From Phaeoceros laevis (taxonomy: Eukaryota; Anthocerotophyta; Anthocerotopsida; Notothyladales), in contig JBNGIQ010003942.1 in assembly GCA_049999765.1 (NCBI GenBank), forward strand, positions 1 through 56,647: 56,647 nt of DNA. Direction: 5' to 3'. Shown one piece after another: positions 30,687 to 42,041 of this stretch. The first letter of the stretch is position 1. Each line of letters opens with the position of its first letter. Under the pieces are notes generated by a model. The model was not told the DNA's origin, did not search any database, and was given only the letters and a program-made list of their open reading frames with translations. The position numbers were made by a program, and so were the translations under genes.

Positions 30687-31957
30687 CCCGTTGGTAGTGC
30701 GCAATTTTATATGGAGCAATTGCAGGTTTTTTCAGCAGTGGTAGCAGCATTAGCAGACCAGAGCATGATAGTAGACAGCGGTACCAGTCCACTGCAGGAA
30801 GGAAGGAACTTTATTCAGCGCTGATGGGACGCAGCCGCACATATGACGAAAAGATCAAATGCACTGGTGGCATTGGTAAACCGAAAACAGACCTCAACAA
30901 TAAGTGCAAAGTACAGCAGAGTCTGAGGGCGTCTCCTTCCGCCGTAATGTTGCGCATTTTGTGAAGAATCTCCTTGTACAAACTCGAGTGTTCGAGTGGG
31001 GGAACTGGGGAAAAGAGAGGTAGACTATGTGAGATAATGTGACACAAAGGAAGGATACAGTAGAGCTGGCGTAAGAACCACACGCAAGGTTAGACTGCGC
31101 CCACGTCTAGTGAAGTTCAGTCTAACTGGCCAACTCTGTGTGGGAAGTAAATGGAAATGGCATGATCTCCTAAGTAGCCTGATCAGGCTGATCTTAGATG
31201 TTTTTCCTCCCGCTGAAAAATACGCGTGCTGGCTGCAACTTATTTTAGAAATTTAGACTGTCCGAGACAATTTATGGGTCTTTGACGAGTGACGAGTTAC
31301 ATGTGGGTACAGCTACTACAGCACCCCTCCACCCTCCACCCTGCAGCCCACGAGCTGGTGATGCACTGTACAGTCTGCACTGCCTACAGAACTAATTCTC
31401 TGCTCGAGGTTGACATATCAGTGATGATATCACCAACTGACACCAATCTCACGGAGATTTTCTGATCTGCTAAATCAGATACCAAATAATCAGATACCAA
31501 ATCAGGACGGAAGGTCAGTGATGTTAACTGCAAGGAAGGAAGGAAGGAAGGAAGGACGGAAGGGACTTTATTGGACTTTATTAAGCCCTTCTGCAAGGTT
31601 TAAATTTCGAATGGTGGAGGAAGGCATTTATTGCGTGGTAAGCCACACACAAGGATGAAGCAGACGATGACGGGCTTGGGGAGTGAGCTAGAGAAGGGAA
31701 TCACAAACGGGCAACCTTATTTTACTACAAGTCCGAATTGGGACATGAGCAATGGCCCAAGCAATAATTATTATTGTACATTTGGGCTCCATCAAAAATC
31801 TTACAGGGACCAGAGACAAGACAGTGATGCAATTGTAGCTACCTGGGGGCCACAGCACTAGTCTACAAACAAGGGAAGACGGGAGCGTTCAGAAGGCAAC
31901 AATTCTTGCACTGTGGGTCTTCTATCCCACACCAGAAAAAAAGGAGAAAATAACTTG
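30687..31957. other. intergenic region with GGAA-rich microsatellite
   Basis: No gene recognised. A (GGAA)n tract lies at about 31530-31563. The motif ggaagg followed by ctttatt occurs at about 30797-30815 and 31553-31575, with a looser match near 31617-31632. Read on the minus strand this is AATAAAG followed by CCTT repeats, reminiscent of retroposon tails. Confidence 0.45.
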
Positions 31958-34306
31958 CTAGGAAAGGGAGGTGTTGTGCCTTCTGTGGGGCTTGGGCAGA
32001 GGCGGGTGCTCGATGCCGGTGCCTAAATCTGGATTATCCATCCCCGAGTCGCCCTGCCTGCTGCATCCCAGCTTGGTCAGATCGAAGGACTTGAAGGGAC
32101 CCCGCTTGGACCTGCCCAGCTTCTGAATTTCAGCCCTCATGTAAGCGCATTCCCTCTCCAGATCCCCAACCCTAGCTCGCATCCTGTCCATGTCCACCTT
32201 GAGCACCTGGTTCTCCCTCACAACGTTGGCCAAGGGGCCTGCTGCACCTCCCGCTCCACCTCCCCCTCCAGCGCCACCACCTCCCAGCAAGCTGCCGCTG
32301 TTCTCAGCTCCAGGAATGGGGTTGGGACGGCTGTTCTCCCCGTTGTCACCCACATGGAAGCATCCGGCTATGGCGGTACGCAGCTGCAGCTGCTCGAAGA
32401 AAAGAACCTGGACCACCACCCGCAGAGGCAGCCTCTCATTCTGAGCTGCGTGGGTGCAGGCCTCCAGAGAGAGCTTCTGGCAGTCCATGACCCGGCACAA
32501 CCGCTCCCTCTCGTGCTCCATGAGCCAGGGATGGGCCTTGAGGTAGATGTCCACAGCCCTGTACAGCCCGTCGTCCATGAGGCGGGCATAGTCTGGCAGC
32601 GCCTCGGCCAGGGCCTGGAACTTGGCCGGCTTCAGGTTCACGTCGGGAGCCACCTCTGCCAGATATGCGTCCAGGAGCTTGGCAACGATGAAGACGGGGT
32701 TGAGGGATGGAGACCGCACCAGCTGAACCTCTTCCTGCTGCTGCTGCTGTGGAGGCTGATCCAGCAGCAGGAAGTGGTCCAGAATGCGCTGCACCGTGTC
32801 CACATCGTACAGCGTCTCCGCACTGTATGAGTAGTTGGGCATGAGCAGGTCATCCAGAGTCGCCTGCTCCAGCTGCATTCCGATGCGCCGCTCCAGGTTG
32901 CTCTTGCACAGCGGACTGGCGTTGAGGATCATGGCTGTGCGCAGCATCCCGAAGAGGAAGCGGGTGGAGGTGACGCCCTTTTGCAAGGGCAGCATCTGCT
33001 CCACGGCCTCCAGCAACTCCTTCAGATCGAGCTCGTCCCCACCCCCACTCCCGGCTGCTCCATTGCCGGCTATGGCCAGCACTCTGCCAGAATCCGTCAC
33101 CGCGTTGGCCGAGTGCCGCTTATGCAGACCGGGGATGTGCTTCTTAGCGTAATAAACCAACGCGCCTGCCACACTCTCCGGGCGCATCCCCTTGGCCTGC
33201 ACCCCGGCAATCACTTGCTGGAAGACGGGCAGCTGCAGAGAGGCGAGGTCGGAGTACCACCACTCCCCCCTGCCCGGCGCATTGCTGCTCCTGGCGCGGG
33301 TGGCGCCGGTGCTGATCCCGTTCCACAAAATGCTGCCCCCAGGGCTGGTCGGCTGCTGGTGCTGGGGCTCCCCCCAGCCCACAAGCCCCGGATCCGAGAA
33401 GGCCTTGGTGGCTACGGCGTCCACCACCCTGCCAACAATCCCCAGATGCTCCGCATGCGGGGCCAGGAAGGGATCCTGGCAGGCCTGCAGCGTCCGCACC
33501 GAATCCTTCCAACTCCGCACCACCACCTGGTCCAGAAACGCGTCCGCCTTGCCCACCAGGTTGTCCTCCGACACCTCCTCCGTCATCTCCAGGTACTCCG
33601 CGCAGCATCTCACAGCAGCCACATTGCCGGCGTTGAGCTGCACCTTCACCCCGTAGCAGAACTTCGCACAGATTTCGAACGCACCCGCCCCGCCAGGGGC
33701 GTCCTTCATGGACAACACAGTCTTGCTGCCATCCCCTCCCCCGCTGCTCTCCTGCTGCAGAGCAAGCTCCGCCACCACCCTTGCCAACCTCCCCGATCGA
33801 GACAGCAGCGGGAACTTATGCAGATGGAAGCTCACCTCCTCCACTTCGATCACCACATCCGAGGGTAGACCTGTGGTGTAGAACCACTCTTGCCCCCGGC
33901 GATGGGACCCCGAGGGGGCAGCAGAGGTGGACGCTCCTGCTGCCATAGGAGCGGCAGGTGGCGATCCTGCATCCTCCGTTGCCCGTTGCTTGCCTGTGCC
34001 GGTGCCAGTGCCGGTGCCAGCCGAGGCGGAGGCCATGGCAGCAGAAGCAGCAGCAGGAGAAGGCAGACGCCTAGCCCCCGCTCCTCCAGCAGCCGCAGCA
34101 GCTGCTCTGTGGCTGCGGCTGCTGCCACCAGTGCTGCTCCGGCTGCTACGCCGCCTCCGCTCCCGCCGGCTGCTGCTTCCGCCTTCCTGTCCCGCCTGCA
34201 AAAGCTCCGCCTGCAGCAGCGCCACAGCACTGTTTCCTCCTCCACCGCCTCCGCTGCCGCCCGCTTCCTCGGCATGAAGCGACGGCCAAGCAGCTTTTAC
34301 CCCCAT
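31958..34306 (-). CDS. BTB/POZ and NPH3 domain protein (NPH3/RPT2-like)
   Basis: NPH3/RPT2 proteins are plasma-membrane-associated CUL3 adaptors that signal downstream of phototropins. Single exon, 782 aa. The first ~130 residues are low-complexity (Gly/Ser/Arg and poly-Ala). The BTB fold follows (GLPSDVVIEVEEVSFHLHKF, FEICAKFCYGVKVQLNAGNV, LEMTEEVSEDNLV), then the NPH3 domain, starting near WWYSDLASLQLPVFQQVI and containing ARLMDDGLYRAVDIYLKAHP and the signature CQKLSLEACTHAAQNERLPL, and a coiled coil (VRENQVLKVDMDRMRARVGD). The C-terminus RRHNTSLS matches the RxS-type 14-3-3 site at the end of Arabidopsis NPH3. The frame is open throughout; most land-plant homologues are interrupted by introns, so the intronless state is worth noting. 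Confidence 0.95.
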   Translation of the reverse strand: MGVKAAWPSLHAEEAGGSGGGGGGNSAVALLQAELLQAGQEGGSSSRRERRRRSSRSSTGGSSRSHRAAAAAAGGAGARRLPSPAAASAAMASASAGTGTGTGTGKQRATEDAGSPPAAPMAAGASTSAAPSGSHRRGQEWFYTTGLPSDVVIEVEEVSFHLHKFPLLSRSGRLARVVAELALQQESSGGGDGSKTVLSMKDAPGGAGAFEICAKFCYGVKVQLNAGNVAAVRCCAEYLEMTEEVSEDNLVGKADAFLDQVVVRSWKDSVRTLQACQDPFLAPHAEHLGIVGRVVDAVATKAFSDPGLVGWGEPQHQQPTSPGGSILWNGISTGATRARSSNAPGRGEWWYSDLASLQLPVFQQVIAGVQAKGMRPESVAGALVYYAKKHIPGLHKRHSANAVTDSGRVLAIAGNGAAGSGGGDELDLKELLEAVEQMLPLQKGVTSTRFLFGMLRTAMILNASPLCKSNLERRIGMQLEQATLDDLLMPNYSYSAETLYDVDTVQRILDHFLLLDQPPQQQQQEEVQLVRSPSLNPVFIVAKLLDAYLAEVAPDVNLKPAKFQALAEALPDYARLMDDGLYRAVDIYLKAHPWLMEHERERLCRVMDCQKLSLEACTHAAQNERLPLRVVVQVLFFEQLQLRTAIAGCFHVGDNGENSRPNPIPGAENSGSLLGGGGAGGGGGAGGAAGPLANVVRENQVLKVDMDRMRARVGDLERECAYMRAEIQKLGRSKRGPFKSFDLTKLGCSRQGDSGMDNPDLGTGIEHPPLPKPHRRHNTSLS

Positions 34307-35075
34307 CTACGGTCAAACCAGCCAATGGGGCGGGGAACTGGGCTACTCGGAGCGCGCGTTCATGGCGGCTCTGCCCCGCCCAGGGGATCTCCTTGCGCGT
34401 GTCTCGCGGATCTGCACCTGTAACCGCGATCTCCTTCCCGCTTCTTCCTCTCCCGCTGACTGGTGCTCCATCCCTAGCTCTAACTGCTCTACCTGCTCTA
34501 CCAGTGCCTGCCTGCCAGGCTGCTGCACGGGAGGAAGGGAGGACCTTCGAGAGGGAGGGAGCCTGCCCTGCCTGATGATGATGATGATGATGATGATGAG
34601 GGACTTCGGTTAATGTGACTGCTGGCGGTGCTGGCAAAATCCCGCACCAGCCGGCGTGCCACCTGCCACGCCCCACCAGGCTGTCTAATTTCCCACAGTG
34701 AGAGTGCGTCCTGTAGCTTGTAGCTGGATGAAACTGGTCCGTGGGTACCTAACCAGCTCCCCACATCAATCCCGGAGGCCCTGTCATCAATCCATCCGTT
34801 CAAGCTTCATCCTTCTCTTAAAAAGGAGACCTTTCCCGTGGTTCGAACACAAACCCACCTCATCACTCCTTTCCTTTCTCAAACACACCGCCCAAAGCAG
34901 CATCGTTTATTCAGAAAAGCTGCTGAAATCGGACAGCCTTCCCGATCTTTATTGCTTCTTTCTCCAAAAGACCCTGTCCGGGGTGCAACGTGGTGCCTCT
35001 AGGACCGTGCTAGGGGTCTGCTTTGATGCGTTATCAACGTCCTTGAGAGAGGTTGCAGAGTGTGGATCATGCTTG
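34307..35075. other. intergenic region between NPH3-like start and SDR 3' end
   Basis: Holds the NPH3-like leader and upstream region, including a (GAT)n microsatellite at about 34574-34599. No gene recognised. Confidence 0.5.
34574..34599. repeat. (GAT)n microsatellite
   Basis: About eight uninterrupted GAT/ATG units upstream of the NPH3-like start codon. Confidence 0.9.
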
Positions 35076-36532
35076 TTATAACCTGGAAGGAATGCCTCCC
35101 GAAACTGCCAACGTTTCTCCAGAAATGTAACCTGCATCGTCTGAAGCGAGGAAGGCCACCGCACTGGCAATTTCTCCTGGTGTTCCCAGCCTCCCCAAAA
35201 CTGTCTTCCCTTCGAACTCAGACCTCTGCAAAGTGGAAGAGTTAATAGGACCTTAAGAGAGAGGAAGCATGAGACCTTAGGGGTCACGTGAAAACTAGAA
35301 GCTCACCACTTTGGGACTGCTGGTTAGGAACTCTGCAAAATGTGTAGGGACGAAGCCCGGGGCAACGCAGTTCACCCTGATCTTAGGACCCAATTCTCCA
35401 GCTAGGTACTGCATACGATGAACAAACTCAGTAACCAGCCCAGTAACGAAGGACATCAAAACCTTGAGTCTTCCACAGCCTGCAAGCTCACACCATATGT
35501 CGGAAGCTACCAACAAGGAGGACAGATCGAAACCTTTGTGAGTCCGAAAAGTGCTGTTTTTGTTACGCCATACATGGCCATTGCTGCACCAGGGATGCTG
35601 CCGAAACCTGCTACAGAAGAGATGAAAACAATGGAAGATCCTTCGCTTAGGTGGGGGGCAACGTCCTACAAACATACACACAGCCTCCAAAATCAGCACA
35701 GGGAAATTTAGTTCAGTTGGTGTAGAGGAGGGGACTTGGAGGAAGTAAAAGGAGCCACTACCTGCACCAGAAGGACAGCAGATTTCACATTGATTTCCCA
35801 CAACTTGTCCAGTGCACTTTCCGAAATCTTCAAGAGGGGATCAACACTTGGGTTGACGGCAGCATTGGATACTAAGATGTCGATCCGCCCGTATTTCTAT
35901 GAAGCCAGGAAGCAACTGTGAGCTGTTGAACGTTAAAATCAGTGCACTTCACTGCTTTTGATGCGCAGAGGTTTTGAAATACTTGACAAGGGACTGAAAT
36001 GTTCTTAGCACAGCAGGGAAATATCCAAAAATGCCAAGAGTGTGTAGTACATCAAGAGCCTGCTGAACCATCCTCTTCCGGTGATCGGCAAGGGCGACAT
36101 GGCAGGCCACTCCAAGAACATCAATTCTAAGAGCTTTCAGTTTCTCAGCTGCTTCGTCCACATTTTTCTACACCGGTCATAGCAACAGGCAGCAACATCA
36201 GGACAAAATGGGTCTGGACTACACATTCAGCTCAAGCTATCACCTTGAGTGCCCCCCTGGACGCCGCATGCAACAATTCATCACTAGCCCCGCCAGCTGT
36301 GTGGTTCCGGCCTGGCCACTGAGAGTCCTAGCTGCAGCCCAGTCTGCTAGCTAGCTGGTGGACAATTGCCGTCAGATTCAAGAAAGAAGCAACGTCGAAC
36401 CTGCTTGCGGGAGGAGATGACCACCGAGGCTCCCTCTTCCCCCAGCCGCTGGGCGATGGCAAACCCGATGCCCTGAGTGGAGGCTGTTACCACCGCCACT
36501 TTACCCTCGAACCTCCGCACGATAGGGGCCAT
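35076..36532 (-). CDS. IBR1: peroxisomal short-chain dehydrogenase/reductase, IBR1/DHRS4-like
   Basis: NAD(P)-dependent SDR; Arabidopsis IBR1 (SDRa) acts in peroxisomal beta-oxidation of indole-3-butyric acid to the auxin IAA. Six exons: 36401-36532, 36051-36167, 35762-35896, 35534-35665, 35307-35408, 35076-35225, joining in phase to 256 codons (255 aa), the normal length. It begins [20 protein letters not shown] with the cofactor motif TASTQGIG, then [23 protein letters not shown], the catalytic Ser and YxxxK region ([23 protein letters not shown]), [12 protein letters not shown] and [16 protein letters not shown]. The C-terminal SRL is a PTS1 signal, and Arabidopsis IBR1 ends the same way. 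The gene is head-to-head with the DUS3-like gene. Confidence 0.95.
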
Positions 36533-36888
36533 ATCCCCCTCCCGACCTGCCCCCACTCGCTAGATAATTCTTGCTCTCCTCGTGCACCGCAATTCAAAGT
36601 CAGCGTACTTCAGCATGCGGGTGCTGCCAGATCCAGCTGCGTTTGCAGCGGTGGTTCAGGAGTTTGTCCGTAATCAAAGCCGCGAACCTGCTGCCAGGGT
36701 AAATGAAGTTTACTGTTCAGGCAAAATGCGGAGCATGCGCAGGGAGCTGCTTTCTTGACATGCTGATGATTCTGGCAGTTTAGACTACGAACGGACACTG
36801 TCGGGAAGTCAGGAATCTTATTTCCAAGTTAGGGAGCAGCTAGATTGCGAAGTAGGGCAGGCAGGAGCGAAGCCAGGCTGTGGACAGC
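36533..36888. promoter_or_regulatory. shared intergenic region between divergent SDR and DUS3-like genes
   Basis: The two divergent start codons are 356 bp apart, so both promoters and leaders lie here. The role is inferred from layout; no element could be assigned with confidence. Confidence 0.4.
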
Positions 36889-39800
36889 ATGGCGGACGCC
36901 TCCATAGCGGCCCCTCTGCCTCCAGCCACGCCGCCCATAGACCAGGATTGCCGTGCCGACGGGGATGAAATAATGGCTGAAACTGGAGGTGACAGTGTAG
37001 AGATTGAGACGGATACTCCCATTCCCGGTCCTGTAGCTCTGGAGGCAGAGGCTGTAGTGGAGGCCCTCACTCCAGATGGCAGGGAGGGCACCGAGCCTGC
37101 AGATTATCCGTCTGTGGAGGAGCTGGTGGCCAAAGCCCGAGCCCCCGTGAAACAACAATTTTTGCGAACTCTCAAGGGGCGGGCCCTGGAAGGCAATGTA
37201 GGACCTTGGTCGGATGCCAGGAGGAGTGCTCCTGAAGCCGAGAGAGGTAGCCAAGCGGAGGGTATACAGAATGGTACTGGTGGCCATCCAGTATCCAAGG
37301 TCTCTACCGAGAAGAAATCCAAGAGGGCTATGAAGAAAGAGCGGCAACTTGTAAGGCTTGTTTGGTCACGTTTTTGTACAGTGCATCTTTCTTGGTTGCA
37401 TAGTACTAGCTTATGTGCATCACAATTGGAGGTCGGGATATGAATTGCCCTAGAACCACTCCTGGTGAAGGGCTCTACATTCCCTGCTGCACATTGCTCT
37501 CTGAGTAACATGCACAGCTTGTGCTTGTCGAATTCCAAGCTAAAGGATTATGTGGTCTAACTTGTGATTCAGTTAAAAAAAACACCAGTCGGCCTCTGTG
37601 CTGCTGTGGCAAAAACTGGCGACCCACATTCTTGCCAGTATGGTTCCACTTGCAGGTTCAACCATGACATCGCAGGCTTCTTGGAAAAGGTACTTATCTT
37701 GCGTAGGTTTACTGCTTGCCTGGGTTTACAAGGAACTGGGAAGGGGTTTCAAACGTTGCTGCTGGGGCGGTGAGCTTGGTGATATCGGTGCCTATGGCGT
37801 TTTATAGGCACCATTGCTGCACTAGGTTTCTACGGTAACCCGACGCTCAAGGCATGTCCTTGGTGGGTGCAGAAACCACCGGACCTTGAAGGGCCATGTC
37901 CTTTTTCGATCACTGGGCAGGTGTGTCCTTATGGGTTAGTATGCCGGTTTGCTGGCAAACATGAGAATCTTTCCATTGGTGAACGGGGGGAGGGAAAATG
38001 CAACACAGTTGCTAGCTTGGAGGTAAATGTGTTGAGCAAAGAGTTTCAGAAGAAGCTTTGGAAAAATGAGGTTCATTTTAAGAAGGCGGATGCCCAACTG
38101 CGGGCCTTGGGTCGACTGGTACATTATCTCCCTTTTGTATTTTTTTAGGACTTTTGTAAGATGTGCATGTGACTTCTTTGACCTTTCTGTTGGTTTTTCT
38201 CAGCTGACATGATGTCTTGTTTCATGTGCAAAGGGCAAAGCGAAGGCAAGTGGTAACAAAACTAAAAGTCAGGAAGCTACTACAGACGATGGTGGCAATC
38301 TCCCAGATAGCACCTTGCCAAAGACACATGTGGAGCTTCGGACTCTAGAAGGCAGCGACAGCAAGGCCATAATTGGCTCAGAAGATGGCATCAATGGGCA
38401 CCAGGAAAGGAAGAGGAACTTAGATCTCTCGCATGAGAACCCACCACTCGGAGAAGAAAAGTCTGAGAAGAAGGCCAAGCTTCTAGACAGTGGTGATTCC
38501 GCAGAGGTTTTAGATGGTAGACCCACTGAGCTCACAACACAACAGGCGTCAGCAGAAGTAGAGAAAAGAGATATACCTGTTCCTGCAGCTTGTGAGCATG
38601 TGGATGAAGATTTTGGGCTCATAAAGGATGACAAGGAATTGAGATCTCATGAACGAGAGAGAAAGCTGATAGACTTTAAAGGGAAACTGTATGTTGCTCC
38701 TCTTACAACGGTTGGAAATCTTCCATTCAGAAGGCTGTGCAAACAGCTTGGAGCTGATGTAACATGTGGCGAGATGGCTATGTGCACAAATCTCTTGCAG
38801 GTAGGATAGCTCTTGAGGTCTCTACATATACTCAACAGCTCACTTGTATATGTGATGGTGTTTGAGTTTACCTTGGATGCTATTTGGCTATGGTGTATGA
38901 ATGTGGTGTGTGCTTTGTTTCAGGGACAAGCATCTGAATGGGCCTTGCTCCGACGCCACCCCTTAGAAGACCTTTTTGGGGTGCAGATCTGCGGAGCGTA
39001 TCCTGACTCACTGGCAAGAGCTGCTGAGATCATTGACCAGCAATGTGTGGTAGATTTTATCGACATCAATGTTGGTTGTCCAATTGATGTTGTGGTAAAC
39101 AAGGGAGCAGGATCTAGCCTGCTTACTAAGCAAACAAGATTGAACCAAATTGTTGCAGCCACTTTTGCATCGATAGAGAGACCACTAACTGTGAAGGTAA
39201 AAAAAGGGGCAGCAGAAACTGTCCGGTTTTATAACTGCAATTTCAGGATTTGTCGCTGTATCTTGATATTTCTGTATATAAGGCGCTACTTAGAGCTATG
39301 AGAGGGGTGTAAATGGTTTGGCTTCATTTTGTAGGTCAGGACGGGCTACTATGAAGGAAAGAATTGTGCGCATTATCTGCTACCAGAGCTAAGTAAGTGT
39401 GGAGCTACTGCTGTGACTGTTCATGGCAGGACAAGGCAGCAGCGGTATAGTAAGCTGGCTGACTGGGATTATATTAGCCAGTGTGCAGCCCAGGCACCAA
39501 GTTCCCTCCAGGTGATTGGCAATGGTGACATTTTCTCCTACACGGATTGGAATGAACACCTTTCGAACGGTGGATCTACTCTTTCCACCTGCATGGTCGC
39601 AAGGGGCGCGCTCATCAAGGTGCCAATGCGCCAACATGTCCTGCGGTGACTATTTGCTGTTGTGGTATTGGAACTCGCTGATACTGGTTCTTACTTTTAT
39701 CAGCCATGGCTGCTGACCGAGATCAAGGAGCAACGTCACTGGGATATCTCTTCAGGAGAGAGGTTGGAGCTGTTGAAAGACTATGTACGATATGGTCTCG

Positions 39801-40276
39801 AGCATTGGGGATCTGACTCCAAAGGTCTGTTGTTTCTTGCTGTCTGTCAATTTATGAATTATGCATTGCATGCCTGTATTGCCATTGTTGCACTGTCTCA
39901 ACGTTGGCTCGTGTGTGCAGGTGTTGAGACAACCAGACATTTTTTGCTTGAGTGGTTGAGTTACACTCACAGATACATCCCTGTGGAGCTCTTGGAAGTT
40001 ATCCCACAGCGGCTCAACTGGCGACCCCCTAGCTACTACGGGAGGAATGATTTGGAAACTATGATGGCTTCTGAAAGCGCTGCAGATTGGGTAAGTGTCA
40101 GAAGTTCATCAAATTTGGTCGTCAGTCTGGAAGGGATGATGGCCGCGTTTGCTCACCTTGATGACATGGACGTGCAGGTTCGTATCAGTGAGATGCTGTT
40201 GGGTCCTGTTCCCGAAAGCTTCGTCTTCACACCCAAGCATAAGTCGAACGCATATGATAAGGCAGACAACGGTTAG
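36889..40276 (+). CDS. DUS3L: tRNA-dihydrouridine(47) synthase [NAD(P)+]-like (DUS3)
   Basis: FMN enzyme reducing uridine 47 of tRNA variable loops to dihydrouridine. Nine exons: 36889-37350, 37573-37689, 37873-38118, 38234-38800, 38924-39196, 39335-39619, 39704-39824, 39921-40090, 40178-40276, joining in phase to 780 codons (779 aa). Two CCCH zinc fingers lie near residues 160-220 ([26 protein letters not shown]), as in DUS3 proteins, followed by a charged linker. The catalytic barrel follows: [80 protein letters not shown] (with the GCP active-site Cys), [34 protein letters not shown] and [11 protein letters not shown]. The C-terminal helical RNA-binding part includes [20 protein letters not shown]. 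Slightly longer than most homologues because of the linker. Confidence 0.94.
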
Positions 40277-41063
40277 GAGAGGCCTGTACTCAGGTGCTTG
40301 TCAGTTCACAGCTTGTAACGAACTGCTGCAATTTTGTACGCGGAACTCGAGGCGATATCGCTCACTACCCAATTCAACTCTCGATTATGTTACGGATCTG
40401 TTTGCGGAATCACGTCGTCGATGCTTCAAAAAAGCACATCGGGGACTGAACAGGTGCCCTGGAATCAGGGATGGTTTGTGGTGAGTAGAATTGACGTGGA
40501 AGTACATTCCCGCTTGCACCACGGATTCCCGACAGCAGATACAGATCGATGCAGGTTAGAACATCAAAGGAAGTGTGCAGGTTTGAATTCGTGATTGTCA
40601 GGGAACCCGATTCACCGCGTATAAGACAAGGAAACAGACACGAGAAAATACTGTTAAGCATGAAGTTCCATTCGGCTCTCTCAAGACAACCAGCAAACAA
40701 ATTCTTGCGTCATGCATCATAGGGACAGGATTTGAACGGGGACAAATTACCCAAACTCTGGGGGGCGACTCTCTGCAGGCACTTGACCCAGAAGGGACAC
40801 GATGCTTGTAAGAGACGTCTGTCTGGAAAGTCAAGTGGTTCTAGATGATGCGATATTAGGTGACCAATTGGAAAAGCTTGGCGTCACTCAAATGCCATAA
40901 GAAAGAATCTCAAGTCTACAACAGCTGCACCCAAGGTTGCTGGAGTTGTCTCAAACAAAAGACCTTTCGGTATCCCCATTATCTGCACTACCTCAAACAA
41001 TACATGAACAAAAAAAGGAGGGTTACTCATCATGAGAGCTGGAAGTGATGATAGAGCAATCAG
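40277..41063. other. tail-to-tail 3' flanks
   Basis: Convergent ends of the DUS3-like (+) and ITPK (-) genes. No gene or RNA recognised; small open frames here look random. Confidence 0.5.
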
Positions 41064-42041
41064 CTAGTTGGCAACCGCTGCTAACGTTTCAGGCCCTGCC
41101 AATGCATGCTTCCTGTGGGCGAGGCTGAGAAAAAAGTCGGTGAGCACAGTTTCATACGACGGCATCTTGGCGTACCCAGGAAAGTAGTTGATGTCGATAA
41201 CATGGTAGTGGTTTCCGGCTTTCGTGTCCCTGATCACGTCAAAGTTGAACAGCCGAAGGCCCAACGCTTCCCTCAATCCTCCAGCAAGGCCCGATATGAA
41301 CTCTGCAGGAGGCAACTCCGCCATACTGGCATCAACTGAATCCCCCACCTCCCCAGACAAGTTGGATATCTGGGAAAAGGAGAGTGGTCCTTCACTCTTC
41401 TTCAGCTGGTCCTCGTTGATATCCGGCAGGGACTTCCTCCTCACACACTTGACATACTCCCCAACCACATATACCTTGAAGATAACCCCCCCGTGATTGA
41501 CAAACTGTTGGAGAACCACTGGCGGTTTCAATTTCGTGAGGCCATCGGCATTGAAAATAAGGGACATGGCGTGGGACTTGGCACTGCCATCAGCCACGAG
41601 AGGCTTGGCAATGACCGGAAACTTGAGATCCAGCGTCTCCAGGTCAGCCAAGCCCTCAATACTGTCCACCACGTGCTGCTTGGGGATGCCAAACGTCTCC
41701 TGCTCTTCAGAGACCTGCTGATCTCCAACCTGTAGCTCCGCCACAGCCTGTAGCATGGAGATCCGGTTATGAAGCCTTTCAATGGCCTTGGGAGGATCAA
41801 CAACTATGACGCCTGGATGCTTTTTCTCATAGCTGGTGAGTTGCTTGTTCCAATCCTCACCTGACACTTTGTGCAGAATGGCATGGAAAGGGCCCTGCTC
41901 AACCAGCGGCTTCCCGATATCAATGCACACTAGGTTGATGTTCTTACTCTTTGCATGAGCAAGCAGCGACGGTTGCACGAAGCTGCGCTGCTTCTTCTGC
42001 AAGAGCGCATACCCGATTTCAAAAGTGTCCGGCTGAGACAT
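41064..42041 (-). CDS. ITPK1: inositol-tetrakisphosphate 1-kinase (ITPK)
   Basis: Phosphorylates inositol tris/tetrakisphosphates and, in plants, helps make InsP6 and InsP7 used in phosphate sensing. Single exon, 325 aa from [20 protein letters not shown]; an upstream in-frame TTG was ignored. Motifs: [19 protein letters not shown] near the N-terminus, [21 protein letters not shown]-grasp elements [20 protein letters not shown] and [27 protein letters not shown], and the metal-binding tail [20 protein letters not shown]. The length is typical of plant ITPK1-type kinases (~320-350). Confidence 0.95.
   Translation of the reverse strand: MSQPDTFEIGYALLQKKQRSFVQPSLLAHAKSKNINLVCIDIGKPLVEQGPFHAILHKVSGEDWNKQLTSYEKKHPGVIVVDPPKAIERLHNRISMLQAVAELQVGDQQVSEEQETFGIPKQHVVDSIEGLADLETLDLKFPVIAKPLVADGSAKSHAMSLIFNADGLTKLKPPVVLQQFVNHGGVIFKVYVVGEYVKCVRRKSLPDINEDQLKKSEGPLSFSQISNLSGEVGDSVDASMAELPPAEFISGLAGGLREALGLRLFNFDVIRDTKAGNHYHVIDINYFPGYAKMPSYETVLTDFFLSLAHRKHALAGPETLAAVAN

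Noticed and set aside
30790-31000. CRISPR-like or satellite array near the GGAA tracts
   Set aside because: Only simple-repeat tracts and two or three short motif copies at irregular spacing; no regular repeat-spacer structure, and the genome is eukaryotic.
32981-33868. 295-codon open frame on the plus strand
   Set aside because: Shadow of the GC-rich NPH3-like gene on the opposite strand.
34830-34860. tRNA-like T-loop string ggttcgaac
   Set aside because: No matching D-arm or acceptor stem around it; chance match.
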